Positions 49,040 through 61,258 of a DNA stretch of 64,000 bases are shown here, in pieces. The notes below the pieces were generated by a model. That model worked only from the letters and a program-made list of their open reading frames with translations, was not told the DNA's origin and did no database searches. Both the position numbers and the translations under genes were made by a program. Each line of letters begins with the position of its first letter. The stretch's first letter is position 1. Source of the stretch: Nymphaea colorata (lineage: Eukaryota > Streptophyta > Magnoliopsida > Nymphaeales > Nymphaeaceae); the NCBI RefSeq assembly GCF_008831285.2, contig NC_045147.1:12153427-12217426 (forward strand), read 5' to 3'.

Positions 49040-50940
49040 TTGTTGCTAGAAATAAGAATAAAACACATATTTATAAAGAATAAAAAACAGAACACAAGAG
49101 ATTAAGTGGGCAGTAGCTTTGCTGCTACTTTCATCGATGGAGTCCAGTCTCATGATTTCTGCACATAAAACACCTATTTGCAACACCAACACGCATTCTT
49201 TTTTAGAGATCTGTAGTGGGAAAACTGCCCGTTGCTGCCACATAAACATACCATTGTGATCTGGTGACATTTGCTGTACCAAATCCATTTGCGCCAAGTG
49301 TGTTCTTCATGCTTCATTCGAGACACCTGCCATATATCATAGAAGTTCATTAGATATGCTTTGTGTCCATTTACAAACAGCTGGTCCTCTGTCACTAACG
49401 TGTGGCCTATGAATCTCACATCTGTTCAAAATATTCTTGAAACCAGAGCAATTCAACAAGTAAGCTCTCATAGAAAGAGCTCTTCTCTTCCCAATCGATG
49501 ATGCATATGGACAAATCGAGTACCATTTGTCATGCCAGAAATTAAAATGACATCTTCCTATCTTCCGATAGGCTTAGTCGGTAACAGACTCCAATCCCCA
49601 TTTTAGGCCTTTAAAAAACGATGACATTTGGGTATTAGCCTTGGCAGCCCCACTAGCTATGGAATTTAAGGTATTTCCCCCTAATCAGCTTTGTCCAGTA
49701 GGCTTCAACAAAGCAAGATCTTAAAGCCATTCCTGCCAAGCGCGCCCTATTAAGGCCATGTAACTCATGAAGTCCCACCCCTCCTAAACCCAATCTGCAC
49801 AACTATTTGTATGCTATCAAATGAATCCTTTTGTCATATGATCTGTGATTCAAACAAAAATTCGACATGTATGAGTTTAGCTTTCTTTTCAGGTGATCAG
49901 GAGGTTAATCATCCACCTGAGCCCGAAGAAGACCTGAAGGCCACTCCATTCCCCATGCCTCTAGGGACTTGAGCTACGTTGAGACCTAGGTGGTGTATGG
50001 TATATTTTTCAATTTGAGTGTTGTGATCCCACTTTTTACTGTTCAAGAGAGTAGAGCCCATGAGAATCAAATAGACGACATGCCTTTTACACACCTGTTT
50101 GCCCAACCAGCTACGTAACGCTTCTTGATGTGAGAAAATTTGACATGTATGAGTTCAGCTTTCTTTGGGTCAGCAGAGAGTTAACCCAAAGATGACCCCA
50201 TTGATTCTCCCTTCTCCCTACCTCCAAGGTCTTGGGCTGCATTGAGACCTGGTGGTGTATAGTATACCTTTCTACTTGAGTTTGGTGATCATACTTTTTA
50301 TGACTCAAGAGAGTAGCACCCACAGAAATCGAATTGACAAGGTGCCTTTTATATGCCCACATACCCAACCAGCTATGTTGTGTCCCTTGATGCAAGTTTA
50401 GCTTTATTATAATGCCTTTCAAAATGTGAAAAAAAAGTGCAGCAAGATACGATGGTTTGTCGAATCACATATTTCAGCAGCTAGCAACCTGCCTACATAA
50501 GTGATGCATAAGAGATAAGGCAACTTTTCCAGGCACCTAATTTCTTATTCACTTTGATTAAGAGATCTTCACTCCAGTCCTCCTTAAGGCTGCCCTGGAA
50601 GAGGGGGAGACCTGGTTATTTTATAGGAAGTTTGCCCACCTGCCATCCCAAAATCGATGGCTCTAGGTAAACTTTCTTGAGAAGTGTGAAAGGGTATAAT
50701 TTCAAACTTCTATTCACTTGGACCAAGGCCTGAGCATATCTTCATTTTAGAGAGAACATCTTTCCGTGATAGATCTCTTATCGCTCTTACAAAAGAGTAA
50801 AATATCCTCGAAAGATGCTACTCTCTTTGGGCACGTTGCTGCTGGGCACCTTTATTCCATATCTTACTCTCCACTTTGTAAGAGAAGACCTCCATCACAA
50901 TAAGAAAAGGATATGGGGAGATTGGGTCTTCCTTCCACAA
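49040..50940 (-). mobile_element. Second LINE: ORF2 fragment (RT and zf-RVT), split by SINEs
   Basis: The - strand, read across frames, gives SPYPFLIVMEVFS (about 50920), LPIKYLGLPLFQGSL (about 50620), KKLGAWK and ISYAG-like text (about 50540). After the SINE pair it gives GGVGLHELHGLNRARL (about 49780), a KYL...W stretch and a Cys-rich zf-RVT-like end at about 49190. The sequence has many stops and frame changes. The 5' side stops at a MULE-like MITE, and the window around 49858-50405 is taken by two SINE units. It is distinct from the LINE at 1-5690. Confidence 0.75.
49858..50405 (-). mobile_element. Tandem pair of tRNA-like SINE units inside the second LINE
   Basis: Two units of about 265 bp (upper near 50131-50393, lower near 49858-50130) each carry, on the - strand, an A-box-like TAGCTGGTTGG or the same with one change. 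About 41 bases on, each has a B-box-like ATTCGATTTC or its variant, followed by conserved GTAGAAAGGTATAC-type text. The 10-mer GTTYAGCTTT occurs at all three junctions (49875, 50153 and 50396 on +). The pair interrupts LINE coding text. Whether this is a dimeric SINE or a duplication after insertion is open. Confidence 0.6.
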
Positions 50941-51274
50941 CCCCTTTTTAACTTAGTAAGGTCCACTTGCCCATGTCCCCATACTCATACCCAAAATGGG
51001 TACTTGGACACATTTAGGTACCTTTTAGATTCAAACTGCTTAATTTTATTTTGATTTAATTTTTACCTTACTTTTCATTTTGTTCGTAGAGTTATTGTTT
51101 ATTAAGATATAATGTTTTTATTTATATCACTTGTTTATTGAAATGTTGTTTTCATTTTAATTTTTTGTGTTATTTTTCATATATACATACGTATTATCCT
51201 GTCGTACCCCATTTCCACATTTTCTACAGTTGCCATGCTGTAACCGAATTTCTATATTTGTACCCAATGTGACT
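50940..51274 (+). mobile_element. Second copy of the MULE-like MITE, diverged
   Basis: About 330 bp aligning to the reverse complement of 11885-12195: GGGTACTTGGACACA, TTTTTATTTATATCACTTGT and TTTTTGTGTTATTTT-type blocks occur in the same order, ending TACCCAATGTGAC. The left end is worn, and I found no duplication. It abuts the truncated 5' side of the second LINE. Confidence 0.65.
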
Positions 51275-53642
51275 TAGATAGCATGAGGATGCATATGTTT
51301 AAACAATTGTGTATTTTGTTACTAAACCTTAGACTTTTACTTTCATGTTCAAAATTTATATGTATGGTGTATCCCATCTCATACAGCACGTATGACGTTG
51401 GTTACACTTACATCTTTGTTACATTTAATGCCTCATATAATTTTGAATTGCCTTTTGTTGTCTTTTTCCCGTTTGATTATATTACAGGTCCAGAGGGAGG
51501 GCATAGATGATCTTATTAAGTTGAGCTGACTGCATGAGGCTTCAGTTCTTCACGATCTTCGCTGCAGCAAGGGACTTGATATATGTAAGTAGCGAAAGAG
51601 TTTTCCCGAGATGTTTGTTTTATGCGGACCAATTGTAGTCAACACCATCAAAGAGGTACCTTCATAGGAAGTGAAAACATGTCTTCTTATCATAAAAGAA
51701 AGTCATAGATGGCCCTCATTTCCTTTGAGGCTCTCATGAATGGATGGTTCATTTGCCGCTTGTGCTAGGCATGTACTTTCCGTGAATAATGTCAAGGAGA
51801 TTATCAGGAATGACAACGAGGACGCTGACCATGCTTGTGATAGTGATCGGACTCTTCACGTTCACAACATTACAAATTAAATGGATTAATTGCATGCATG
51901 TCGAAGGCAATCAAGAGCAGCAATCACAGAAGGATCATCTTGTCAAACAGCGGCAGAGCCATATGTGGGCTGGTGTGGGCAGTTGCCTACACTATCCCTT
52001 TAATGTTTCTTTTTTTTCCGTGCATATTTGTTGCGTATATTACCTTCTTGCACGCAACTCACTCTCGTAAAGAACATAGTGCCCTGCCCACAAAGAATCC
52101 CAAAGCAATCAGCTAACGAGCCATCTAACTTGCTCAATGTGTGAAAATGCAAGATGATGGTAAAGAAGTGAAGGAAAGAAAGGAATAGAGAGAAACACAC
52201 GATTTTTTGAGTGGTTCTGCATGAGCCTACATCCACTTTTCTACTCCAAGATAGATTTCTATTCCTTGTTTTTTTCTTAAAGAGGTTTCCATTACTTATT
52301 TCCTTGTAAATTCAAGGTCTCTATCAACATGAAGCTGGTTATATATGCACCGCTCGGTATTAAAAAAAAAAAAAATTGTACATCAAGAGTGTGATGAATA
52401 GAATACCCTGGCCAGTAAGAAAGGAGACCCTCTTATAAGGAAAAAAGAGGTAGTAAAAAAATTAAAAGTCTAAAGAAAACATTTTTTTTTTAAATTTCAA
52501 AATACTCCAACTCTTTTTTTTTCAGATGCATACTTAAACTAGTGCACGCAACTCTCTCTCGGTTAGTGTCTACGCGAGGTGAGAAGGGACCGTTGGCTTG
52601 CTGCCTTGCTCCAACGTTTTCTTCCATTACAATGGAAAGTCCATCTTTCTTTTTCCTTAATTACATCCTCATTTTCTTATTCACGAAAGTTCATTGTCAA
52701 AGCTCCTTGCGCCAGCATGTTTGACCACGTTAAAGATGCTTCCCTTGATAAGATAACTGCCAAATTATGAAGATGTTAGATCAAAATTGGCTTGCACAAA
52801 GCCGGTGAAGAAGCCTTTTTGCAAGGTCGCTGGAGAAGTCAAGTTTCTCAGCCAACGTAGGCGATTATTTGGCAACTTTTAATTGATTATTTGCTTCATT
52901 TTGCTAATCTTTTAACAAATATTTCACACCTTTGAACCTTTTTCTTATTCTGATACTATTGGATTTTCAGAACCTCACTAATTTTAAGCTTTTTGAAATC
53001 ACAAAAGCTTTCAAATATTTGATTTGCTTTAGTGCAGCTTGTGTTTGAATCTTGGTGCAGAATTGATTTTAATAACCAGGATGAATGAAGACACGGAAAA
53101 GAACATTTTGGCGATTATCAAAGTGGTCTCTGAACCTCATTTGGTCAAGTTTATTATCATCTTGGAGGCATGTGTATGCTTTTTTCTGCATCCGACTGCA
53201 GCAACCCATGTTCCTTCAAGAGCATGGCCTCCACCCTCCCTGAAAATTCCAAGCTAGAAAGATAAATCACCATGAAAATCCGTAGCACATAAAGTGTGCG
53301 TATGCATTTATAATCACATGTCAAGACACTGATTCATTTACGACAGGCATTTTTGACAAGATGGACCTAAATCAGTGGCAACCAGGAACTATCGAACAAA
53401 TCAACTCACCAACCTTGTTACTTCCTGGAAATTTCTTTGATGGAGCCATGATGCAATATTCCTGCAGAATAAGATAAATAGTTTTTTCTTTTCTGGTTTG
53501 TTATCCAGATAATGGAAAAGTAAAAAACTCGGTTTTCAAATTTCTAACTTCTAATCTTTTCTGGAAAATATGGGCTAACCAAATAGGACAACAAAACCCA
53601 GGTCCTTAAATGGTGTACGAACACAAAATACATCAAACTCAT
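51275..53642. other. Intergenic DNA without recognised content
   Basis: Open frames of up to 93 codons (for example 51789-52070) match nothing I know, and are not supported by codon pattern or neighbours. An A-run lies at about 52361-52375. No element boundaries are visible. Confidence 0.5.
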
Positions 53643-56600
53643 TTAGGGGTGTTTAGGTGACACTGGAAAACCAGGTTTTGGAGGGAAAACCTGGTATTAC
53701 CTCCAAAACCAGGTTTTTGGAGTGTTTAGGTGTCACGACCCAATTTTTGACACCAAAAATTTTCTTTCATTTCTATAATAGCGGAAGCAATATTGAGTCA
53801 TGACCAGAACATAAAGAAATCAGACATTGTTTTATTTCAATAATAAAATACTTGGACCCAAACAAAAATAGCCACAAATCCCCAAAACCGACGCAGTGTC
53901 CAAAATGCCAATGCCCGTCCATCACAAGACTGAGGTCATCACTCCAAAGCCAAAATCTATCAAGGACTACCTGTAGATATAGAAAGAAGGGTCAGAATTC
54001 CTCTGAGTATGAGAAAATCCAGCCATGAATAGAACATGGCCCAAAATAACATTTAGTTTCGTAAAACGATTCCAAAAAAGCCTTATGAACTACAACCATA
54101 AGTTTTCTAAAACTTAGCACATATCAGAGTTACATCACATCATCAAAGACAGAACGAGGTGTGCACAACCTCCCAAAATTTCGTACGCTTCCAACTGTGG
54201 TTCTATGACAATGTCATGGTCATCGTGCCGAGCAACAGAAATCCCTGTGGGCACTCACGGGCAGAACAGAACATATCTTCACCAGGCGATCCAACGGATC
54301 GAGGGTACCTGAAGTGAAGCCTCCTGAGATATCCCAGATCGCCGCTGCAGCAGCATGGCCTCTCTAAGAACCCGGTTTGAGGGACTAGGAGATGTCTCTC
54401 TCCCAACACAGCAGCAGTACCCCGGGCCCTTGTGCCGCCCAATACCCTGTGGGCCCTCCAGTACAGACAAAAGAGTGAGCGACAACAGTGAGCTCAGATG
54501 CACCACTACCTCCCGGGACGAAACCAAACACTGGGCAAAACAGAAAGCTCGCACTCGCATAAACCATCGCACAAAGTCCACGTTTCGCCTTCGAATTTCA
54601 AAAGTGAGGGTTTGCTAATGCTAGACATCGTCTAGTACCTCTCGCAGAAACCGCCCTTAGGCTCGGTTTCCCATACCACAAAAATAAGTCATTTCATATC
54701 TTGAGAACAAAGTCAAATAGACTTGCAACGGTACAAAGCATATCACATCAAAAAATTAACACAATAATCACTATTTCAAAACGAGAGAATTCAACACCCT
54801 TTTCTTGAAATTTAAATAACACAAAAGGTACCACAGAGCAATAATGCATAACATTACGTTTTTCCTTCGAAATTACAAACAAATATAAGAAAACCCCCTT
54901 TTGACAATTTAAGAAACTGAGAGGGTACCAAAACGTGATTTCATATTAAATACCCGGTTTTTTACTGAAAATTACTTTCACAAACCTCTTTTTGAAGAGG
55001 TTTTCAGCAAAAACGTTGCGGCATTGTTTTCTAAAAACTATAACAGCGTATCCGTAAATTTTTCTAATTACGTGGACCCGCTTTGAAATTTTCCAACTTG
55101 ATATAAAAATGGCCGAGCGCTCGTTTTTCTCATTTCTATGCCTGATTTTCTCTATCCTCACGAGCTGCTCCGTCCTCTTCTTTTCTCGAGCGACTGACGG
55201 TGGAACTTCCACCGACTCTTCAATCAACCAAAACCAGAGGAAATCGGGAGCATGGGGAGGGATCTGTCCTCCTCCCGCGAGCTCCAACGCTCGGGTTTCA
55301 CGTCACCGCCCACCGTCCGAGCGACGCCTCCAGCCGCAGCCAATCGTCCGACCAACGCCTTCGCTCCCTTCTCTCCTCTCGTCCTTCATCTCTGCCTCAC
55401 GACGAAGAGGAACCGGCAGGGAACGAGGGACGACAGAAGGATGATGCTGTGATCCTCTTTTTCCCCAACTAGCCTCTGCTACCACCACAAAAGAGGCGAC
55501 TCTCCCCCTTTTTCTTTTTCTCTCTCTCTTTTTTTTTGTTTAGTATCATGACGGTTCGGGAAGGCCACCGAGTCTTCCCCTCTTCAAATTGGTGTTGATG
55601 TTCTGTACCCAGACCTTCCGTGAAGGATTCTGGTATTAAAAGTTTCCTTCTGCCATTTGTTTGAAGCCTCTAACAACGCCCTAACTTAGTACATGCTCTG
55701 TTTTAGGGGTGATTCTAGTTTCGGTGTCTCATAATGAAAGAACAAAGAGAAACAATTTAATCTAGACATCTAGAGAGTTTCCCAATCTCCAGTTATGATT
55801 AACACGCTTTACACTTCAAACCAGTATTCAACAACATGCTTTATTCTTAGAAAATCAGAGATAACTGAACTGAGCGCATGAAATATCATTCCAACATACA
55901 ATAACTCAAGCACAGGTTTATATTTTGGCATATGCAAACATAGATGTATGTACGTATATACGTATCTCTACAAAGTCAAAAATACATGGCTTCATGCTAC
56001 AATCATCGCTGGATATCCCCATACCTGTTAATCGAGATGAGTTTCCAGCACCAACTCCTTTCCTTGATCTCTGCTTCACTTCCTCCTTCTTTCTCTCAAC
56101 TCTCTGTCGTTGAGTCTCCTCCTCTAAGAATGCAATAAAGAATGGTCATTTTCTGAAAAATGGGGTTAAATAACCCTCTACGAGCCTTCCTAGTTGTCAC
56201 ACGTTTTCTTCTTTTCAGTTTCTCACAAGAAAGGAAACGGCCTCTTGATTTCCTTTCTCATTTCTTTAATTCTTTTCAGTTAGGAAATCCTCTATTTCTT
56301 TCCATAACTGTTCTCTTGATAGTTTTTCAGCTGTTCCTATTAATCATTTAATCTACTATCTATGATTCCTCTCCAAAATAACGTTTCAATTATTTAAGGA
56401 AACAAAAGAAAAATCACGGGTCTTACATTAGGTGCAATCAAAACTGGGTTTGAAGAACACCCAGTGTTGACAAAACCTGGTTTTTGCAAAAGGAAGTGAA
56501 AAACCTGGACTCCTAAGGTTATTCAAAAACTAGGTTTTGAATGTGTCACCAAAAGAAAAGACAAAGTTTCTAAAACTTGTTAAAAAACTTGGTTTTCATA

Positions 56601-56655
56601 AAGCTTAGTTTTTACAAAACTGGTTAGAGGAGGGTGTAATCCAAATGCCCCCTTA
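53643..56655. mobile_element. Tourist-like (PIF/Harbinger) MITE, split by a solo LTR
   Basis: TTA occurs at 53643-53645 and 56653-56655. The element starts GGGGTGTTTAGGTGACAC, and its other end, complemented, reads GGGGGCATTTGGATTACAC, an imperfect inverted pair of the GGGGGTGTTTGG type. Without the LTR at 53731-56427 and its duplicated target, the MITE is about 305 bp and rich in AAAACCTGGTTTT-like palindromes. The 3-bp TTA duplication and the ends support PIF/Harbinger; there is no transposase. Confidence 0.7.
53726..56432. mobile_element. Solo LTR (probable Ty3/gypsy), 2.7 kb, with 5-bp duplication
   Basis: TTAGG occurs at 53726-53730 and 56428-56432. The bounded segment, 53731-56427, begins TGTCACGACCC and ends GGGTCTTACA, with TG...CA ends and an inner inverted match. 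I see no primer site, no polypurine tract, no pol motif and no second copy of the end sequences inside, so it is a single LTR left after recombination rather than a full element. Long LTRs starting this way are common in plant gypsy elements; the lineage is not determined. A GC-rich core lies at 54200-54640 and 55130-55450. Confidence 0.75.
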
Positions 56656-57928
56656 GGTTTTACCAAGTACAGTTCATGGTAACATTATACATATTTATGC
56701 TCTACAAACTGACCCATTAGTACCTGTGTTATACAGATTTATGTTTTACCAATGCACAAGTTGAGCCAATTCACTGGTCATGCGTGACTGCTAAAATTTA
56801 GGTCTCTCAGCCTGTCCATTGAAGATGGTTGTAATCATTTTCAGTCAATACACTAAATGCATCCATTGTGTATCTTGTACCATCAAATTTGTCTATACAA
56901 CTATGTCTATTTCTAGTGCTTTTATGGATTTTGTTATAGAAATAAAGCAGTATTGTGGGATTCATACTGCTTGCCTTGCTTTTCTCGTGTATCAGTCATT
57001 TCTTTCCGTTTTGTTCAGTGCCATAGGACTGCTGTGAAAATTTACTTATTTTGGCCCAATCATATATTCTATTCAATCAATTTATGCTTTGGTTGGTCAG
57101 TCCTGTACATAGAATGGCCTCATTGGATGATGCTTGTGATGGGATGAGCCATGTTCAGGCTCACCCTAGTCTCAAAGCAAGCCGAATTGTTTCAGAAGGG
57201 TTTTTTCTGCTTCCAAGGACATTTCTATAATTTTGCCTTTTTGAGAGGTTTGCGCTAATCCCCATGTTTAAGAGCGGGTGGCTTGCTGTATCATTTGTTA
57301 CTTCTGAGATAGTGAAAAACCTTGTAGGGCTATGAACAATGGAGAACTTTGTCTCTGACCACGTAAAAATCCTTATATGTCTTCTTCATCTTCTTCGTTT
57401 CTTCTCTTGTTGTCGTGAGTGAAGTAGAGAGAGAAGAACAATTAAATTAGGCAAGGTGACCCTGATTTTTCCAAATTAACAAACGCAAATTAGTCTTTAA
57501 TGGGCACCGAAAGCAAAATGGCAGGGCGTTGTTTTTATGTAAAGTTAATGATGAGATCAAATGCACTGTTTACTTGTTGTAAAACAACAAACCATCCATG
57601 ATGAATGGGACTAACTAGATTGACTAGATTCACGTTTAGAAAAGCTTCCTAAATAAGTGACTTCATCGAGGGAAGATACTCGTTCTTACCTGAAAGATTA
57701 GTCCCCTTACTATCAAAGTCCTGAGATGGAAGATTAGTGCAAAAAGATCAATTTGTGAAAATACTGAAAAATGAATGAAGAATGAGCATACAAGACCACA
57801 ACATGTATAAGACCAATTGCGTACCCTCTCTCTCTCTCTCTCTTTTGTGGTTTTCTTTTTTGTCCTTACAAAAAGTTTCTTTTTGTATTAATCATGGGTA
57901 TTTTTTATCATTATTAAAATGACACATG
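56656..57928. other. Intergenic DNA without recognised content
   Basis: AT-rich. It contains a (CT)n stretch at about 57826-57844. No coding region of a known family is seen. Confidence 0.5.
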
Positions 57929-58485
57929 AAATTTCATACACGGGGACAACATATATAACCACTTTGAAGCCCAACTTGACTTCCACTTCAAGTTGCTTTG
58001 GAGTCATTCCATTGGGGAGCTTCCATTAAAATGAATGAAGGAGAGAAGCCAACACCAGATCAACCATGCGGGCTCTTGAATGCATACCAGGGCAGATCCT
58101 CCTTCCGCTGCTGAAAGGGATGAAACAGAATCCTTTCCCTTGAAATTTACATTGGAATTGAGAAATCTCTTTGGTGAGAAGGAAGTTGCATTTTCCCAGC
58201 AGGCTGGATCGCGGCCGATGGCCCATGTATTCACAAGAATTTGAGTGTTCTTAGGGATGGTGAAGCCTGCTCTGTAGTTGCATATGCTCTGTGTGGAATG
58301 AGAAGAAGAACCGGTGGATGCAACCGCAGTGTCTCCTTCATGAGCGGGAGCTGCTGGATATCAGACTCCTTCACAAGGCGTTCTGTGCCCATGGCCCATC
58401 TCAGCTCAAACTGAGCTATGGACATTTTGTCTCGGTGTAGAAGCAGTTCAGTCATGGCCCATTCTATAGTGGCAGAAGTTGTATC
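57929..58485 (-). pseudogene. Cytochrome P450 (CYP76-like) 3' fragment, interrupted by copia
   Basis: The - strand reads from the I-helix DTTSATIEWAMTELL (58485 on) through the K-helix KETLRLHPPV, the PERF-like FSPKRFL and the heme loop PFSSGRRICPG, to the last C-terminal strand near 57930. This is the distal third of an A-type plant P450, most like CYP76. The frame changes near 58265 and 58130, and a TAA follows LHSF. The reading stops exactly at the copia boundary, one residue into the I-helix motif, so the 5' part should lie beyond the element, outside the window. Not functional. Confidence 0.88.
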
Positions 58486-58846
58486 TGTTGGAAAACAAGC
58501 AACGACAACAAAATGAAATCACTCAGAATTTTAACGTGGTTCGAAATATTGTTCTCCTACATCCACGACAATGCTCTCTCACCCGATAATCATTGGGTGA
58601 GGTTCCACTAATATATATAGGCAATTTACATCAAATCATTATCGGGAAGATATCTTTCCTTTGACTTACAGATTGAATGATTCATGCGATGGGATTGCAT
58701 TTCCTTTGCTTGTTTGGCAGTTTCCCTCTTCTTATTGCTGTAATCAAGGAATCGTTGTTGGCTTCTTTCCTTAATTTTCTTTCCCTTTTCATCAGCGTGA
58801 TTTTGTCCTCCAGATTGTACGCCCGTTTGCTCTGTCATGCTAAGAT
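58486..58846 (-). repeat. 3' LTR of the second copia element
   Basis: It ends, on the - strand, with CTTGTTTTCCAACA at 58486, and begins after the purine tract GCGGGGGAA near 58847. The first bases read TCTTAGCATG, where TGTTAGCATG would be usual. A TATA-like CCTATATATATTAG lies at about 58608-58621. The inner boundary is an estimate. Confidence 0.7.
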
Positions 58847-58869
58847 TCCCCCGCAAACTCAATGGTCCT

Positions 58870-60350
58870 GAACAAATGTTGAGTTTGAATCTTCCTATAA
58901 CAAAGGTATCTGTGGGAAGGGCTTTGGTTAGAGGATCTGCCAAGTGATGAGAGGCAGGAATGTGTCTGATAGAGAGTTGTTTGCGGGCAATCAGATCTCG
59001 AACGAAGTGCACATCCAGTTCAATATGTTTACTTTTTGATGAAGTACTGGATGCGCTGTCATATAGGTAGTACTAATGTTATCGCACCAAAGTGTTGGTG
59101 GTTCAGAAGGAGGGATGCCCATATCTTTAACAAGTACTTAAGCCAAAGGACTTATGCAGCAGTACTGGCGACGGCCCGATACTCAGCTTCAGTAGAGGAA
59201 TGGGCAACAGTAGGTTGTTTCTTCGAATTCCAAGAGATCAAATTGTGACCAAGGAAGGTAGCATAGGCTCCCGTTGATTTGTGGTCATCTGGGCAGCCAG
59301 CGCAGTTTGCATCAGAGTAAGCATGAAGTTGAGCTGATGAGTTCTGGTGGATGAGAAGGTCATGCTGGATGGTGGCTTTAATATAGCGTAATATGCATTT
59401 TACAGCATTCTAGTTTTCAATCTTAGGTGTGTGCATGAATTGACACACTTTATTGACTGCGAAAGAAATATTTGGCCTAGTGATGGTGAGATATTGAAGG
59501 ACCCCAAGAGTTTGACGATATAGAGTGGCGTCTGAAAAAGGTGTTCCAACTTTTGTCAATGTGGAATTGGCCGGTAGGGGTGTAGAGATAGGCTTGGCAC
59601 CAGTCATATTTGTTCTACTCAGAATGTCAATAATATACTTTTGTTGTGAGAGAAGCAAATCTTCTAATGTTGGAATGGCCTGAATACCCAAGAAGTAATG
59701 TAAAGATCCAAGATCTTTGAGAGAGAAGGCAGCACCGAGACGATGAACCAACTGAGTAACTTGATCAGTAGAATTCCTGGTAATAAGAATATCATCGACA
59801 TAAACCATGACAAAAATCCTAACCTGACCTGTAGTCAAGGTGAACAAGGAGTTGTCAGCTGGAGACATTTTAAACCCCATATGAAGGAGTGACTGATTGG
59901 GATGGTGATACCAAGCTCTTGGGGCTTGCTTAAGGCCATAGAGTACTTTATGAAGTTTGCACACATAACCTGGGTGGCGTTGATCTACAAATCCCAGAGG
60001 CTGAGCCATATATACGTCTTAAATAAGATCCCCATGAAGAAACACATTATTGACGTCGAATTGTTTTATAGGCCATCGAAGAGAAGTAGCGAGAGATAAA
60101 ACCGTGCGTATAGTAGCTGGCTTTACAATAGGACTAGAAGTTTCAAAGTAGTCAATGCCTTCAATTTGATCATAGCCTTTGGCAACTAGCCAAGCTTTGT
60201 AGCATTCCAAAGTTCCATCAACTTTACGTTTAATCTTGAAGATCCATTTGCACCCGATAACAGGAAAGGTCCGGTCAGGCGGAGCTAGAGTCCACGTGCC
60301 ATTTTGATGAAGAGCTTGCATCTCTTTTGCCATAGCTGCTTGCCAATGTA
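58870..60350 (-). pseudogene. copia RT and RNase H (second element)
   Basis: RT: GCKWIFKIKRKVDGTLE, WLVAKGYDQIEGIDY, QFDVNNVFLHGDL, YVDDILIT and HYFLGIQA. RNase H: AYSDANCAGCPDD, STGAY, SSTEAEYRAVA and ASHHLADPLTKAL. The DVKNAF motif reads DVNNVF. Stops lie at about 60017 and 59408 and in the RNase H end. Identity as copia is certain; activity is excluded. Confidence 0.93.
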
Positions 60351-61258
60351 CAGTCTTGAGGGCTTGAACATAAGTTCTTGGTTCTTGGTCGGAGTAAGAT
60401 TGGGTGACAAGAGTAGTGGGAAGTGGGTAGGCTGTTGAAAAAGAGGATTTTGGTCTTCTTGTGCCATCTTGTGAGCGGGTGATCATGCTATGGCTTCGAA
60501 GTGGGGGCACAGCTGGAGGTGGAGGAATGGTTGAGTCGTCTAGTGTGGAGGGTGGAGCTGGCGTAGGAGGTGAGTCACTGGTAGAGGGGATTCGAGATGA
60601 TGGTGGTGGATGATTTGAGAAGGAGGTGGTTGTGGGAGGTACCATTGGTAAAACAATTGGTAGCGGTATGGTGGTACTGTGGGGATCATGAAATGGTTTT
60701 GGTTGTTCATGAAATGGAAAGTCTAACTCATTGAACACAACGTTTCGGCTGACGATGATTTTGGAATTTTGGAGGTTGTAACAAAGATAACCCTTGTGAA
60801 CATTTGAGTATCCAAGAAAGGCATGTTTGGAGGACTTAGGTTGAAGCTTGTGTTGATGATAAGGTTGTAAGTTTGGGTATGCAGCACAACCAAACACTCG
60901 CAAGAATTTATAGTTTGGAGGTTTTTGGAATAAAATTTCAAACAGGGACTTGCCTTTGAGACCTGTTGTGGGGACATGGTTCAATACATATGTTGCTGTG
61001 CTGAATGCATAAGTCCAGAATTCCGCTGGAACACCTCCATGTTTAAGAAGAGAAAGGTCTATTTCAACAATGGTGCGATACTTCCTTTCAGCTGTGCCAT
61101 TCTGTTCATGCATATGAGGGCAGGAAATTTTTCTTTCGATACCATGATCTTGAAAGAATTTGTTAAGAGCTGCATACTCACCACCACCATCAGATTGGAA
61201 AGATTTAATTTTTGCATCAAAGATATTTTCAACTTTCACCTTGAACGCTTTAAAAGCC
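60350..61258 (-). pseudogene. copia integrase, second half, and Pro-rich linker
   Basis: After the hAT-like insertion, integrase resumes with KSFQSDGGGEYAALN (D) and EQNGTAERKYRTIVE (E), then GCAAYPNLQPY and FLGYSNVHKGYLCYN. A Pro/Ser/Thr-rich linker with HSMITRSQDG leads to RT. The frame is open for 456 codons down to 60019. The join at 61258/62084 fits the same protein with one 8-bp target copied. Confidence 0.93.

Noticed and set aside
51789-52070. Possible gene encoding a 93-residue protein
   Set aside because: No known motif, no splice support, and the neighbourhood is repeat debris.
53731-56427. A complete LTR retrotransposon with two LTRs
   Set aside because: No repeated ends inside, no primer site, no purine tract and no pol motifs; one LTR explains it.
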